In this document: positions 27,047 to 33,281 of the stretch, in pieces
Position numbering within the stretch: the first letter of the stretch is position 1
Layout of the letters: each line of letters begins with the position of its first letter
Position numbers and translations under genes: made by a program
The notes under the pieces: model-generated
Told to the model about the DNA's origin: nothing
Seen by the model: the letters and a program-made list of their open reading frames with translations, nothing else
Database searches by the model: none
DNA from: Latilactobacillus fragifolii
GTDB lineage: Bacteria; Bacillota; Bacilli; Lactobacillales; Lactobacillaceae
DNA length: 64,000 bases
NCBI RefSeq assembly: GCF_905332535.1
Contig: NZ_CAJOCF010000004.1
Location: 62,001-126,000, forward strand
Direction: 5' to 3'

Positions 27047-27159
27047 TTCGTTTTTAACCTCCAAAATAATAATCCCAGTACAACTGGATATAAGACCCAT
27101 AGCCACTTGATGGCGGTGACGCCTTGACTAGTTAAAAGCCATAGCCAAAATATGCTCAT
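27043..27159 (-). CDS. Short membrane peptide
   Basis: Protein of 38 aa (MSIFWLWLLTS to FWRLKTK), essentially one or two hydrophobic helices, with GGAGG 7 nt before the ATG at 27159. The stop overlaps the next start (ATGA). Unknown function; too short for most gene finders. Confidence 0.6.
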   Translation of the reverse strand: MSIFWLWLLTSQGVTAIKWLWVLYPVVLGLLFWRLKTK

Positions 27160-27163
27160 GTTG

Positions 27164-27358
27164 CTACCTCCGTTTGTTTGACTTACGCCATTTGATTGGT
27201 TTACGTAGTTGCGCTATATAAAGCTTGATTGCTGTTAGTATCGGTTTTAAAGCGTTTATGATTACTTTGAACACTTCTACGTTAAAAAAATCTACTACTG
27301 CTTTGAGAAACGTCCTAAAACTGTTCATAACGGCTTGTGCTGACTTGTCAATGTTCAT
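27164..27358 (-). CDS. Small basic early protein
   Basis: Protein of 64 aa with an amphipathic helix in the middle (VVDFFNVEVFKVIINALKPI) and a very basic tail (KWRKSNKRR). Overlaps its upstream neighbour by 4 nt. No known family recognised; may attach to membrane or nucleic acid. Confidence 0.6.
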   Translation of the reverse strand: MNIDKSAQAVMNSFRTFLKAVVDFFNVEVFKVIINALKPILTAIKLYIAQLRKPIKWRKSNKRR

Positions 27359-27594
27359 CCCGTAACCTCCATTTCTTGCAACTTAGTATTGAATTCTTTA
27401 ATCTCAGTCAGTCCGATGTTTCTTTTGCCTGATTCAATCCGGACAATCATCTTACATAATTCCATATCATCAAAAATATCCATTAGCTGTTCAATTCGCC
27501 TTTGCTCCTTAGTCGTATAGCCACCAAAGGCGATGGCGACTGCATCAACTGCCGAACCTACTGCAACACTTAGTCCTTTTAATGCTTCATCCAT
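27355..27594 (-). CDS. Early protein of unknown function
   Basis: Protein of 79 aa. N-terminal Ala/Val-rich stretch (LSVAVGSAVDAVAIAFGG), then a charged helical part. Coupled by a 4-nt overlap to the following gene. Part of the early operon between rep and ssb; function not recognised. Confidence 0.6.
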   Translation of the reverse strand: MDEALKGLSVAVGSAVDAVAIAFGGYTTKEQRRIEQLMDIFDDMELCKMIVRIESGKRNIGLTEIKEFNTKLQEMEVTG

Positions 27595-27608
27595 TGCTAA
27601 GCCCCCTT

Positions 27609-27902
27609 TTAATCCACAAACCCCATTGCCTTGAGTATTGGCAATAGCTCAATCTGTTCACCGCATTCGTATTGATACACTTGATTATGACCAATCATCG
27701 TATCTACTAGGTGCTGTCGATCACACCCACGGCACTTAATAATCAACTGTATCTGATTACCTGATTTATATTTGCTTACTTCGGCGAAGTTTTCCGCCGC
27801 ACTCTCAAATAGCTTGGCGGCAAGCGTCATTTGTTCCGGCGTGAATGGCTTATCTGAGCTAAAAACTAAACTCTTGGTTTCTGAATTAATTGAAATCTCC
27901 AT
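27609..27902 (-). CDS. Early protein with CxxC motif
   Basis: Protein of 97 aa. The first half is a two-strand/helix unit (SLVFSSDKPFTPEQMTLAA); the second has CRGC, then HLVDTMIGHNQ and YECGEQ, possibly a small metal site. Early operon. Function not recognised. Confidence 0.6.
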   Translation of the reverse strand: MEISINSETKSLVFSSDKPFTPEQMTLAAKLFESAAENFAEVSKYKSGNQIQLIIKCRGCDRQHLVDTMIGHNQVYQYECGEQIELLPILKAMGFVD

Positions 27903-27924
27903 AGTGGTGTGCCTCCTGTTAATA

Positions 27925-28233
27925 TTAGCTGCGCGATGTATTTGCTATTTGGGATGCTCCCTTGCCAAGCAATTCAGATTCACCCCACTTCAATTGATGT
28001 GACTCTTCAAGGTCAAAACTCTTCTTGCTGGCATCACTGTCGTAACCGTACTTACCACGAGGCGTCATCCCTATATCTTGTTTATGAAACACTCGGCGTA
28101 CATGCGTGTCACGGTCCTCACCCGTTACTGTATTCTCCATAACACGAATGATGCTAACTTGTCGGTGCACGTTGCCAAAGATGTCCATCACATTATTCAG
28201 GATGTCGCCATTTTTTAATCGTTCATTTTGCAT
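27925..28233 (-). CDS. Early protein of unknown function
   Basis: Protein of 102 aa from the ATG at 28233 (MQNERLKNGD), 8 nt after GGGAG. Charged and soluble, with DRDTHVRRVFHK in the middle. Overlaps the gene upstream by 11 nt. Function not recognised. Confidence 0.6.
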   Translation of the reverse strand: MQNERLKNGDILNNVMDIFGNVHRQVSIIRVMENTVTGEDRDTHVRRVFHKQDIGMTPRGKYGYDSDASKKSFDLEESHQLKWGESELLGKGASQIANTSRS

Positions 28234-28495
28234 TAGTGTTGCTCCCTTCGTATTCAATGACATCTGCCACATAGATTGCGCCTATCAGCTTTTCAAAATC
28301 TTCATCACTCATATTTAGCTCATTTTGGTCAGCCTTTAAATCAGTAGCATTAGTCTGCCAGTCATCGATTAGATGACCTAACTCTGAATTACATCCCGGA
28401 TTATCGCATTTTGGGCCATCATAATATCCATATTGTTGAACCGTTAAAACAACCGATTCGTACTTAGAATCTATTTTTAATTTAATTGGTTGCAT
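28223..28495 (-). CDS. Early protein with CDNPGC motif
   Basis: Protein of 90 aa. The N-terminal part carries YDGPKCDNPGCNSELGH, a possible half zinc site, followed by an acidic helical tail. It sits 4 bp after the previous early gene. Function not recognised. Confidence 0.6.
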   Translation of the reverse strand: MQPIKLKIDSKYESVVLTVQQYGYYDGPKCDNPGCNSELGHLIDDWQTNATDLKADQNELNMSDEDFEKLIGAIYVADVIEYEGSNTNAK

Positions 28496-28499
28496 CTAA

Positions 28500-28736
28500 T
28501 CATCTCCACCCATCACCATTTTTACGTTCCTGTTTGCTGCACTGATCAAACAAGTACGCCTTATCTTCCTCACGCCAATCCCAAAATTCTGGGTTGATAG
28601 CCTTTATCTGCTTTTCACTCAATGAAACTGAATGGGGATTATCGAGGTCAACCCATGTTAAGCCGTTATCTGCTCCTAAATACTTGCCACTAATGGGATG
28701 ACGAACCCACCATCTGCGTTTAATTCTTTTAGTCAT
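28500..28736 (-). CDS. Early protein, DUF1642-like end
   Basis: Protein of 78 aa from the ATG at 28736, coupled to the upstream stop (ATGACTAA). The basic Trp-rich start (KRRWWVRHPISGKYLG) and the FWDWREEDKAY segment resemble the C-terminal part of DUF1642 phage proteins. Function unknown. Confidence 0.6.
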   Translation of the reverse strand: MTKRIKRRWWVRHPISGKYLGADNGLTWVDLDNPHSVSLSEKQIKAINPEFWDWREEDKAYLFDQCSKQERKNGDGWR

Positions 28737-28893
28737 CGCGATCACTCAGCCTTCCTGCTCTAATCAATTCGGATTCGAGACAGAAATAGACTGTCCCGTT
28801 TGCATCCCTGATTGAAATACCATCCTCGGCCACGTCAATTACTTTGCCCCGCACATCGTGTTTTACTAGTTTTACCATCATGCCTTTAGTCAT
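28729..28893 (-). CDS. Small early protein
   Basis: Protein of 54 aa (MTKGMMVKLV to GRLSDRDD), a likely small beta barrel with KVIDVAEDGISIRD. The ATG at 28893 follows a run of GGAGG/GGGGG; the stop overlaps the next gene by 8 nt, which supports translation. Function not recognised. Confidence 0.65.
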   Translation of the reverse strand: MTKGMMVKLVKHDVRGKVIDVAEDGISIRDANGTVYFCLESELIRAGRLSDRDD

Positions 28894-28907
28894 TCGTCCC
28901 CCTCCTC

Positions 28908-29228
28908 CTATTTCAAAATAAAATTGCTACACGACGTATTTAGACGGCGGACGCACATCCACTGGCCAATAATCGGTTGCAGTTGTCTAAGACGCAGGTT
29001 GACTTTGTCTTCAAACGGAATGACGTAGTTCTTCATGTATTTTGCAAACTTGGGCTTCCTGTCCTTACTGTCCAGCATCACCACTTTAACGACGTTGCTA
29101 TCTTTAAACGCCGCAATAACCAGAAATACGGGACCACCAACACTGCCCATTTTCTCTTTGAAAATATAGGTGCCCGACTCATTCACCTTAAAGCCATATG
29201 ATTTCAATAAACTTTCACGATCAGTCAT
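28908..29228 (-). CDS. Early protein of unknown function
   Basis: Protein of 106 aa from the ATG at 29228 (MTDRESLLKS), with AGGAGG 7 nt upstream. An alpha/beta pattern with FLVIAAFKDSNVVKVVMLD. It lies 11 bp after the rep gene. Function not recognised. Confidence 0.6.
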   Translation of the reverse strand: MTDRESLLKSYGFKVNESGTYIFKEKMGSVGGPVFLVIAAFKDSNVVKVVMLDSKDRKPKFAKYMKNYVIPFEDKVNLRLRQLQPIIGQWMCVRRLNTSCSNFILK

Positions 29229-29239
29229 CTTCATCCCTC

Positions 29240-30046
29240 CTAAATCCGCCACATCTTCAAGTAGACGTGCCAGCCTGTTCGTTCGTAATAGAAAAACTCA
29301 ATTTTTGATATCCGAAACTTCTTATAGCGACGTTCAAAATATTCCCGCCCCTGGTCTGGTTGCATGGCTAACTTTTCAATCTTGCTTTTGCGGTAAAACG
29401 TGTCATTGGTCGGCAGCTTAAACGGTACTTTTAGATTGCGGGATGCCGACCAGCGCTTTTTGCCTTTTGGGTCCTTACTCAAATACTTAAGCAATCCCTC
29501 AATCCCATTTTCATTTGGTTGCAGTCTGCGAGAGTTGACCAACCCAATCGGGTGTTTGCCTTGCCCCTTGATGCGCTTAGACCACACGTCTTCAACATCA
29601 TCACGAGTCAACGCCCCAGATTCATCCCCGTTCATGATTAGATGATGGTGGATCTTGGTGGTGAACTCTCCATTTTCATCGACCTTGTACTCACTCACTA
29701 GGATATATTTCAATGGATCGATACCCAACTTCTTGCGCTTATATTTCAGGCGCTTAATGTAATTGCCCACCTCATGCTCAGCCTCATCGACCGTTGCTGG
29801 TTCAAATTCCTCTGAATAAGTCAAAGTGACATGCCAGTCACCCCGGCCAAAGTTGCCATTGCCTAATTCTAGAAAATAACGCTTGGCATTCTTTTCGTTC
29901 AGATTCCGTTGCTTAGGTGCCGAAACCCGCTCTTTCTTTCTACGCGCTCCACGACGAGCAACTTTCTCTGCTTCAATAGTCCTGGGCAGTATGTCGACTT
30001 CCATATAATTGCCACACGCTATCTTCTTTTCACGAATGAATACCAT
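29240..30046 (-). CDS. HUH-type replication initiation protein (rolling-circle Rep-like)
   Basis: Protein of 268 aa. The three motifs of HUH endonucleases appear in order: motif 1 WHVTLTYSEE (about residues 70-79), metal-binding motif 2 IHHHLIMNG (about 131-139) and motif 3 with the likely nicking tyrosine in GLLKYLSKD (about 183-191). This is the G2P/REP-ORF2 type known from filamentous phages and some Firmicute prophages. It would nick an origin and start strand-displacement replication, with ssb in the same operon. No helicase gene is seen nearby. ATG at 30046 after AGGAG. Confidence 0.8.
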   Translation of the reverse strand: MVFIREKKIACGNYMEVDILPRTIEAEKVARRGARRKKERVSAPKQRNLNEKNAKRYFLELGNGNFGRGDWHVTLTYSEEFEPATVDEAEHEVGNYIKRLKYKRKKLGIDPLKYILVSEYKVDENGEFTTKIHHHLIMNGDESGALTRDDVEDVWSKRIKGQGKHPIGLVNSRRLQPNENGIEGLLKYLSKDPKGKKRWSASRNLKVPFKLPTNDTFYRKSKIEKLAMQPDQGREYFERRYKKFRISKIEFFYYERTGWHVYLKMWRI

Positions 30047-30048
30047 GC

Positions 30049-30147
30049 TTATTTCACTCCTATTCCTTGTTTCGTCATAAAGATAATACCCAATACAAGC
30101 CCGCTTAAACCTTTATCAAAAGGCGTAAGAGAGCCGTTTAACGGCAT
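30049..30147 (-). CDS. Short hydrophobic peptide in the rep leader
   Basis: Thirty-two codons (MPLNGSLTPF to GIGVK) with a hydrophobic middle (LSGLVLGIIF). It ends 2 bp before the rep ATG, so it could be a leader peptide coupled to rep. Its own ribosome site is weak (GGGC). Confidence 0.4.
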   Translation of the reverse strand: MPLNGSLTPFDKGLSGLVLGIIFMTKQGIGVK

Positions 30148-30171
30148 AATAAAAGCCCACGGTTGGACTCG

Positions 30172-30262
30172 TTGACTTAACAAAGAATAATGAAGTATAA
30201 TCAATTTGCGGTAGTTATACTTTAATAACTCAGAAGTCTTGCCCTCGGTAAGGCTTTTTTAT
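30172..30262 (+). ncRNA. Candidate antisense RNA opposite the rep leader
   Basis: Plus-strand promoter TTGACT (30172-30177), 18 bp, TATAAT (30196-30201), then a predicted RNA of about 54 nt (30208-30261). It folds as a small hairpin (AGTTAT/ATAACT) plus a terminator hairpin (AGTCTTGCC/GGTAAGGCT, then TTTTTT). All genes here are on the other strand, and it faces the mRNA leader before rep. Plasmid rolling-circle reps are often controlled by such RNAs; that role is inference. Confidence 0.6.
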
Positions 30263-30267
30263 TTTGC

Positions 30268-30513
30268 TTAAATTTCAAAATCGTAATTGTCATTGACGTA
30301 TTTGACGACCTCCGCAATTGTCTGACGTGATCCAAATAGCGTCATTTTAATCTGGCGGGCCTCGTCATCACTAAAACCACCAACTTCAATTTCGGCTTGA
30401 ATACCAAATCTGCTAAAAACGACTTTGCGCATATCGGCGGCAATTAATTCAGCAGCCCGACCACGCACCAGATAAGTTGATTGATTAAATGCGCGACTCT
30501 TAATTTTTTCCAT
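30268..30513 (-). CDS. Early protein of unknown function
   Basis: Protein of 81 aa, with AAFNQ-like basic start and an alpha/beta pattern (VFSRFGIQAEIEVGGFSD). Precedes the rep leader in the early operon and is 3 bp from its upstream neighbour. Function not recognised. Confidence 0.6.
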   Translation of the reverse strand: MEKIKSRAFNQSTYLVRGRAAELIAADMRKVVFSRFGIQAEIEVGGFSDDEARQIKMTLFGSRQTIAEVVKYVNDNYDFEI

Positions 30514-30516
30514 CAG

Positions 30517-30831
30517 TTAAACCTCCTTTTTATCCCAAATCTCATCTAGTACGTACATAATCATCTGATCAAGCTGGTCATTAGACTCAGCAAAATCAAC
30601 TGAGGCAACGCCATGAATTGCTGCCCAAACTGCAATAATGTCATCGATGTCTCTGTGGCTTAGCCCTCTGATGACCTCACCCAACCGCATTCGGTCTTTA
30701 AACGAAATACCAACCTCTTCTTTAAATCGCTGATCATAACGAACCAGCAATGCGTATTTCATTAATTGATGACCGTCGTAAATGATTGGAACGGCCATAT
30801 TATTTGTGATAATTCTTTCCATCAAATTCAC
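30517..30831 (-). CDS. Early protein of unknown function
   Basis: Protein of 104 aa starting at GTG (30831), 8 nt after AAAGGAG and overlapping the upstream stop (GTGA). Acidic helical protein (LSHRDIDDIIAVWAAIHG). Function not recognised. Confidence 0.65.
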   Translation of the reverse strand: MNLMERIITNNMAVPIIYDGHQLMKYALLVRYDQRFKEEVGISFKDRMRLGEVIRGLSHRDIDDIIAVWAAIHGVASVDFAESNDQLDQMIMYVLDEIWDKKEV

Positions 30832-31010
30832 TTGCGATTCTCCTTTGCTTCAAAATAATCCGGTGTATGCAATACTGAGCTGGCAAAATAGCCAATTAAG
30901 ATTGTCGCCCACCAGAAAGCCATGTCGCTATGTCGGCTCACAATCAGTAACGCAACCATGATGCCGAATACAATACGGTCAATATTCATTAAGCGTTTTG
31001 TGTTTTTCAT
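30828..31010 (-). CDS. Small two-helix membrane protein
   Basis: Protein of 60 aa with two membrane segments (about residues 12-25 and 31-46) and a short charged tail. Translationally coupled on both sides (4-nt overlaps). Role unknown; its position with early genes suggests takeover or membrane attachment of replication. Confidence 0.65.
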   Translation of the reverse strand: MKNTKRLMNIDRIVFGIMVALLIVSRHSDMAFWWATILIGYFASSVLHTPDYFEAKENRK

Positions 31011-31327
31011 CCTTTTAACACCCTCGTTATTTCTGCAAAATTCTTACGAATGAACTGTGTAAACTGAAATGATTCAATGCTATATTTACCACCGTGATAC
31101 GGATAGAACACACAACCACCGTTATCAACATCAAGTCGCTTTTTAAAAGCGCGTAAGATGGTTGTCAAATCTTTTTTTGTGTAGCCAGTCACCTCAACCG
31201 CCTTGTTCAAGTCCCAAACGACTTGCTGGTCGGCTTCAAGTTGCTCACGCTTTTCGGTGCTGATCAACTCGATCCCAGTTGGTAACTCAATTGAAAATTG
31301 TGGGATAACAACTTTGGTTCGTTCCAT
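31007..31327 (-). CDS. DUF771-type phage protein
   Basis: Protein of 106 aa from the second ATG (31327), 7 nt after GGAGG. The segment DLNKAVEVTGYTKKDLTTIL looks like a helix-turn-helix, followed by FYPYHGGKYSIESFQF, the layout of DUF771 proteins common as the first early gene in lactic phages. Likely DNA-binding; function unproven. Confidence 0.7.
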   Translation of the reverse strand: MERTKVVIPQFSIELPTGIELISTEKREQLEADQQVVWDLNKAVEVTGYTKKDLTTILRAFKKRLDVDNGGCVFYPYHGGKYSIESFQFTQFIRKNFAEITRVLKG

Positions 31328-31357
31328 GTTCATGCCTCCAATTTGGTACTGATAATA

Positions 31358-31502
31358 ATTAGTGCGTAATCGCGACCACTGAGAGGTTAAATTAAATTAG
31401 TAGTTTCAAGCGTTCAGCTGCATTCAATAATCTGGGGGAATATTGATGTTTAAAGGAGTCATTCTATGAGACGCCCCTCAGTAGTCATGATTACGCACTA
31501 AT
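31358..31502. repeat. 145-bp element with 29-bp inverted ends
   Basis: Ends 31358-31386 and 31474-31502 are inverted copies matching at 25 of 29 positions, including ATTAGTGCGTAATC exactly. The 87-bp centre holds a ribosome site and an 11-codon frame (MRRPSVVMITH) running into the right arm, and T6 follows on the plus strand. It could be a MITE-like insertion or a large regulatory hairpin. Confidence 0.55.
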
Positions 31503-31553
31503 TTTTTACATCATCTATTAATGATTAATGCAGCAGCAAGCTAAAATGGAAAA

Positions 31554-31808
31554 CTAAGCTAACTTTTTTTCGCGTAGTCGCTGATAAATCAACTTCTGTT
31601 GATGTACGATAAAATCGTACTTTTTACCTAAAAAAATATCATCGTATTCCACATCAAACGCAACCATATATTTATCTAGCAACGAATTAGGAATATTCGT
31701 TGAGTCTCTTTCATAGTTATAAATCGTTCTATCCGATACTTTAAACAAGGTCGCCAATTCTAATTGTGATAGCCCCACACCTTTTCGTAATTGTTCTAAA
31801 CTTTTCAT
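31554..31808 (-). CDS. cro: Cro-like XRE regulator
   Basis: Protein of 84 aa with an N-terminal helix-turn-helix (LRKGVGLSQLELATLFKVS and DRTIYNYERDSTNIP). First gene of the leftward lytic transcript, divergent from the repressors. ATG 31808 after AAAGGAGG. It would repress the repressor promoter during lytic growth. Its coding sequence contains a further operator-like palindrome. Confidence 0.85.
   Translation of the reverse strand: MKSLEQLRKGVGLSQLELATLFKVSDRTIYNYERDSTNIPNSLLDKYMVAFDVEYDDIFLGKKYDFIVHQQKLIYQRLREKKLA
31604..31620. promoter_or_regulatory. Operator-like palindrome inside cro
   Basis: GTACGAT AAA ATCGTAC: perfect 7-bp arms, with the same GTACGA/TCGTAC ends and total length as operator O1 in the control region. 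Confidence 0.6.
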
Positions 31809-31834
31809 GCGACAGCCTCCTTTCGTTACTTCAC

Positions 31835-31863
31835 ATCTTAGTACGATATTTTCGTACTGTCAA
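31835..31863 (-). promoter_or_regulatory. Lytic promoter with operator O1 as its spacer
   Basis: On the minus strand: TTGACA (31858-31863), exactly 17 bp, TAAGAT (31835-31840). The whole spacer (31841-31857) is the palindrome GTACGATATTTTCGTAC. A bound repressor would sit between the two promoter boxes. Confidence 0.85.
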
Positions 31864-31870
31864 CATAAAA

Positions 31871-31887
31871 GTTCAGTATTTTCGTAT
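31871..31887. promoter_or_regulatory. Operator O2
   Basis: GTTCAGTATTTTCGTAT, a half-degenerate copy, placed exactly 30 bp from O1 and from O3. Confidence 0.7.
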
Positions 31888-31894
31888 TCCATTA

Positions 31895-31923
31895 TTGTAA
31901 GTTCGAATTTTTCGTATTATACT
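31895..31923 (+). promoter_or_regulatory. Repressor promoter with operator O3 as its spacer
   Basis: TTGTAA (31895-31900), exactly 17 bp, TATACT (31918-31923). The spacer (31901-31917) is GTTCGAATTTTTCGTAT, so the repressors or Cro would control this promoter directly. Confidence 0.8.
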
Positions 31924-31956
31924 ATGTCTATAAATTAAAGTTTGGCGGAGGTCACT

Positions 31957-32322
31957 ATGGTAAAAGCATTAACCGAAGATGAAATGTTTCAGCGGAAAGT
32001 CATCGCTGAGAATATCCGTAAATACTTATCCGAAAGTAATTACAATCAATCGACACTCGCTGAAAAGGTTGGCATTAGTAAGAGCACTATGAGTGATTAT
32101 TTAAACCTTAGATCTAAACCGTCGCACGGTGTGCTTCAAAAAATTGCTGATGCCTTTGGTGTTGGAAAAAGTGATATTGATACAACCTATAAGGATAGAA
32201 AAAATTCTGAAATCAGTTCAGACGCTGAACTCATAGCAGCTCACCTTAATAAAGATTTCACTGACGACGACATGGCAAAAATCATTGATTACATTGACAT
32301 GATCAAACGTTCAAAAAAGTAG
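31957..32322 (+). CDS. CI-like repressor 1 (XRE)
   Basis: Protein of 121 aa from the ATG at 31957 (MVKALTEDE), 5 nt after GGAGG. Helix-turn-helix at about residues 18-60 (STLAEKVGISKSTMSDYLN). It has no peptidase domain; instead a short C-terminal tail of about 30 residues (AAHLNKDFTDDDMAKI) almost identical to the tail of the next gene. First gene of the lysogeny transcript with a second repressor and an ImmA-like protease. Confidence 0.85.
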   Translation: MVKALTEDEMFQRKVIAENIRKYLSESNYNQSTLAEKVGISKSTMSDYLNLRSKPSHGVLQKIADAFGVGKSDIDTTYKDRKNSEISSDAELIAAHLNKDFTDDDMAKIIDYIDMIKRSKK

Positions 32323-32352
32323 TACTATTTCAAACATAAGTGATGTGATTTC

Positions 32353-32697
32353 ATGGATATTAATAATTATGTTGGTGCGAAAATTAAGGATTTTCGAGAA
32401 TCACGCGACTGGACTCAAGATCAACTTGCTAAGAAGTTAAACACTTCTAGGCAAACCATTAGTCGTTATGAATCCAACACTCGGAAAATAAGTCCAGATA
32501 CTCTTTTTGAATTATCTTTAATCTTTGATACCACTATTGATAGTTTTTTTCCAACTAGAACTAAGGTTATCATTCCTAATCAACTTAACGAAAATAAGGC
32601 TAACCTTCTAGCTGCGCATTTGAATAAAGAGTTCACTGACGACGATATGGCTAAGATTTTAGACTATATCGACATGATTAAAAGATCAAAGAAATAA
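32353..32697 (+). CDS. CI-like repressor 2 (XRE)
   Basis: Protein of 114 aa. Its helix-turn-helix (KIKDFRESRDWTQDQLAKKL and TSRQTISRYESNTRKI) is of a different subtype from repressor 1, but the C-terminal 28 residues are identical at 26 positions. The same ATAAGTGATGTGA leader precedes this gene and immA. It may form mixed oligomers with repressor 1 through the shared tail. Confidence 0.85.
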   Translation: MDINNYVGAKIKDFRESRDWTQDQLAKKLNTSRQTISRYESNTRKISPDTLFELSLIFDTTIDSFFPTRTKVIIPNQLNENKANLLAAHLNKEFTDDDMAKILDYIDMIKRSKK

Positions 32698-32735
32698 TAA
32701 CTACCATCCCAAAGAATAAGTGATGTGAATTGTAT

Positions 32736-33191
32736 ATGGACAAACTCGAATCATTAATTGCAGAATCATCTGAAGAATTTGACATCAAGTCGCGAACTGA
32801 CATGCCTGCTGGAGTTGATGGATTATGTATTGGTAAGACAATTATTATTAATGCTAACCGATCAAGAACTGAACAAGCGCAGACATTAGCTGAAGAACTT
32901 AGTCATCAAGCCATCTCAGTTGGCGACATTCTAAATCCAAATGAGTTAGAGCATGCTAAGCAAGAATTAATCGCACGTCGACGTTCATTCGAACGGCTCG
33001 TACCACTCCATAAGCTTATTGCAGCTTACTGGCAATCAACAACAGAGTTTGAATTGGCCGAACACCTAGACGTCACCGTTGAATACCTTTTTGATGTATT
33101 AGCTTATTACCGTGAACGTTATGGCATGATAATTATTAAAGATAATATACTGATCAACTTTGCTAACGGTATTCAGATTATGAAGACATAA
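32736..33191 (+). CDS. ImmA/IrrE-like metallopeptidase
   Basis: Protein of 151 aa from the ATG at 32736. The zinc motif reads EELSH (AEELSHQAISVGDI), the EExxH form common in phage ImmA proteins; a second acidic stretch (NPNELEHAKQELIA) follows, then a small helix-turn-helix-like part (EFELAEHLDVTVEYLFDVL). ImmA proteases cut their partner repressor on induction. Here two possible partners are encoded directly upstream. Confidence 0.85.
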   Translation: MDKLESLIAESSEEFDIKSRTDMPAGVDGLCIGKTIIINANRSRTEQAQTLAEELSHQAISVGDILNPNELEHAKQELIARRRSFERLVPLHKLIAAYWQSTTEFELAEHLDVTVEYLFDVLAYYRERYGMIIIKDNILINFANGIQIMKT

Positions 33192-33222
33192 AAAAAGCGC
33201 CCTACTTCTTGGGGGGAAGTAA
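33189..33222 (-). terminator. Hairpin with T-run on the minus strand
   Basis: GCC.TACTTC/GAAGTA.GGC stem; T7 follows only on the minus strand. It would stop leftward read-through from the integrase side and partly end the repressor transcript. Confidence 0.55.
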
Positions 33223-33281
33223 GGCACAATGCTTTTGGATATCATCCATAAATACAGCATAGCATAATTGGAGGTATTTTT

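Noticed and set aside
31460-31502. 11-codon frame MRRPSVVMITH with a good ribosome site
   Set aside because: Not listed as a gene: too short to support and half of it is the arm of the inverted repeat. It is mentioned with that element.
32736-33191. ImmA-like protein judged inactive because the first zinc histidine is Glu (EELSH)
   Set aside because: The EExxH form is common in phage ImmA proteins, so the change is not evidence of loss of function.
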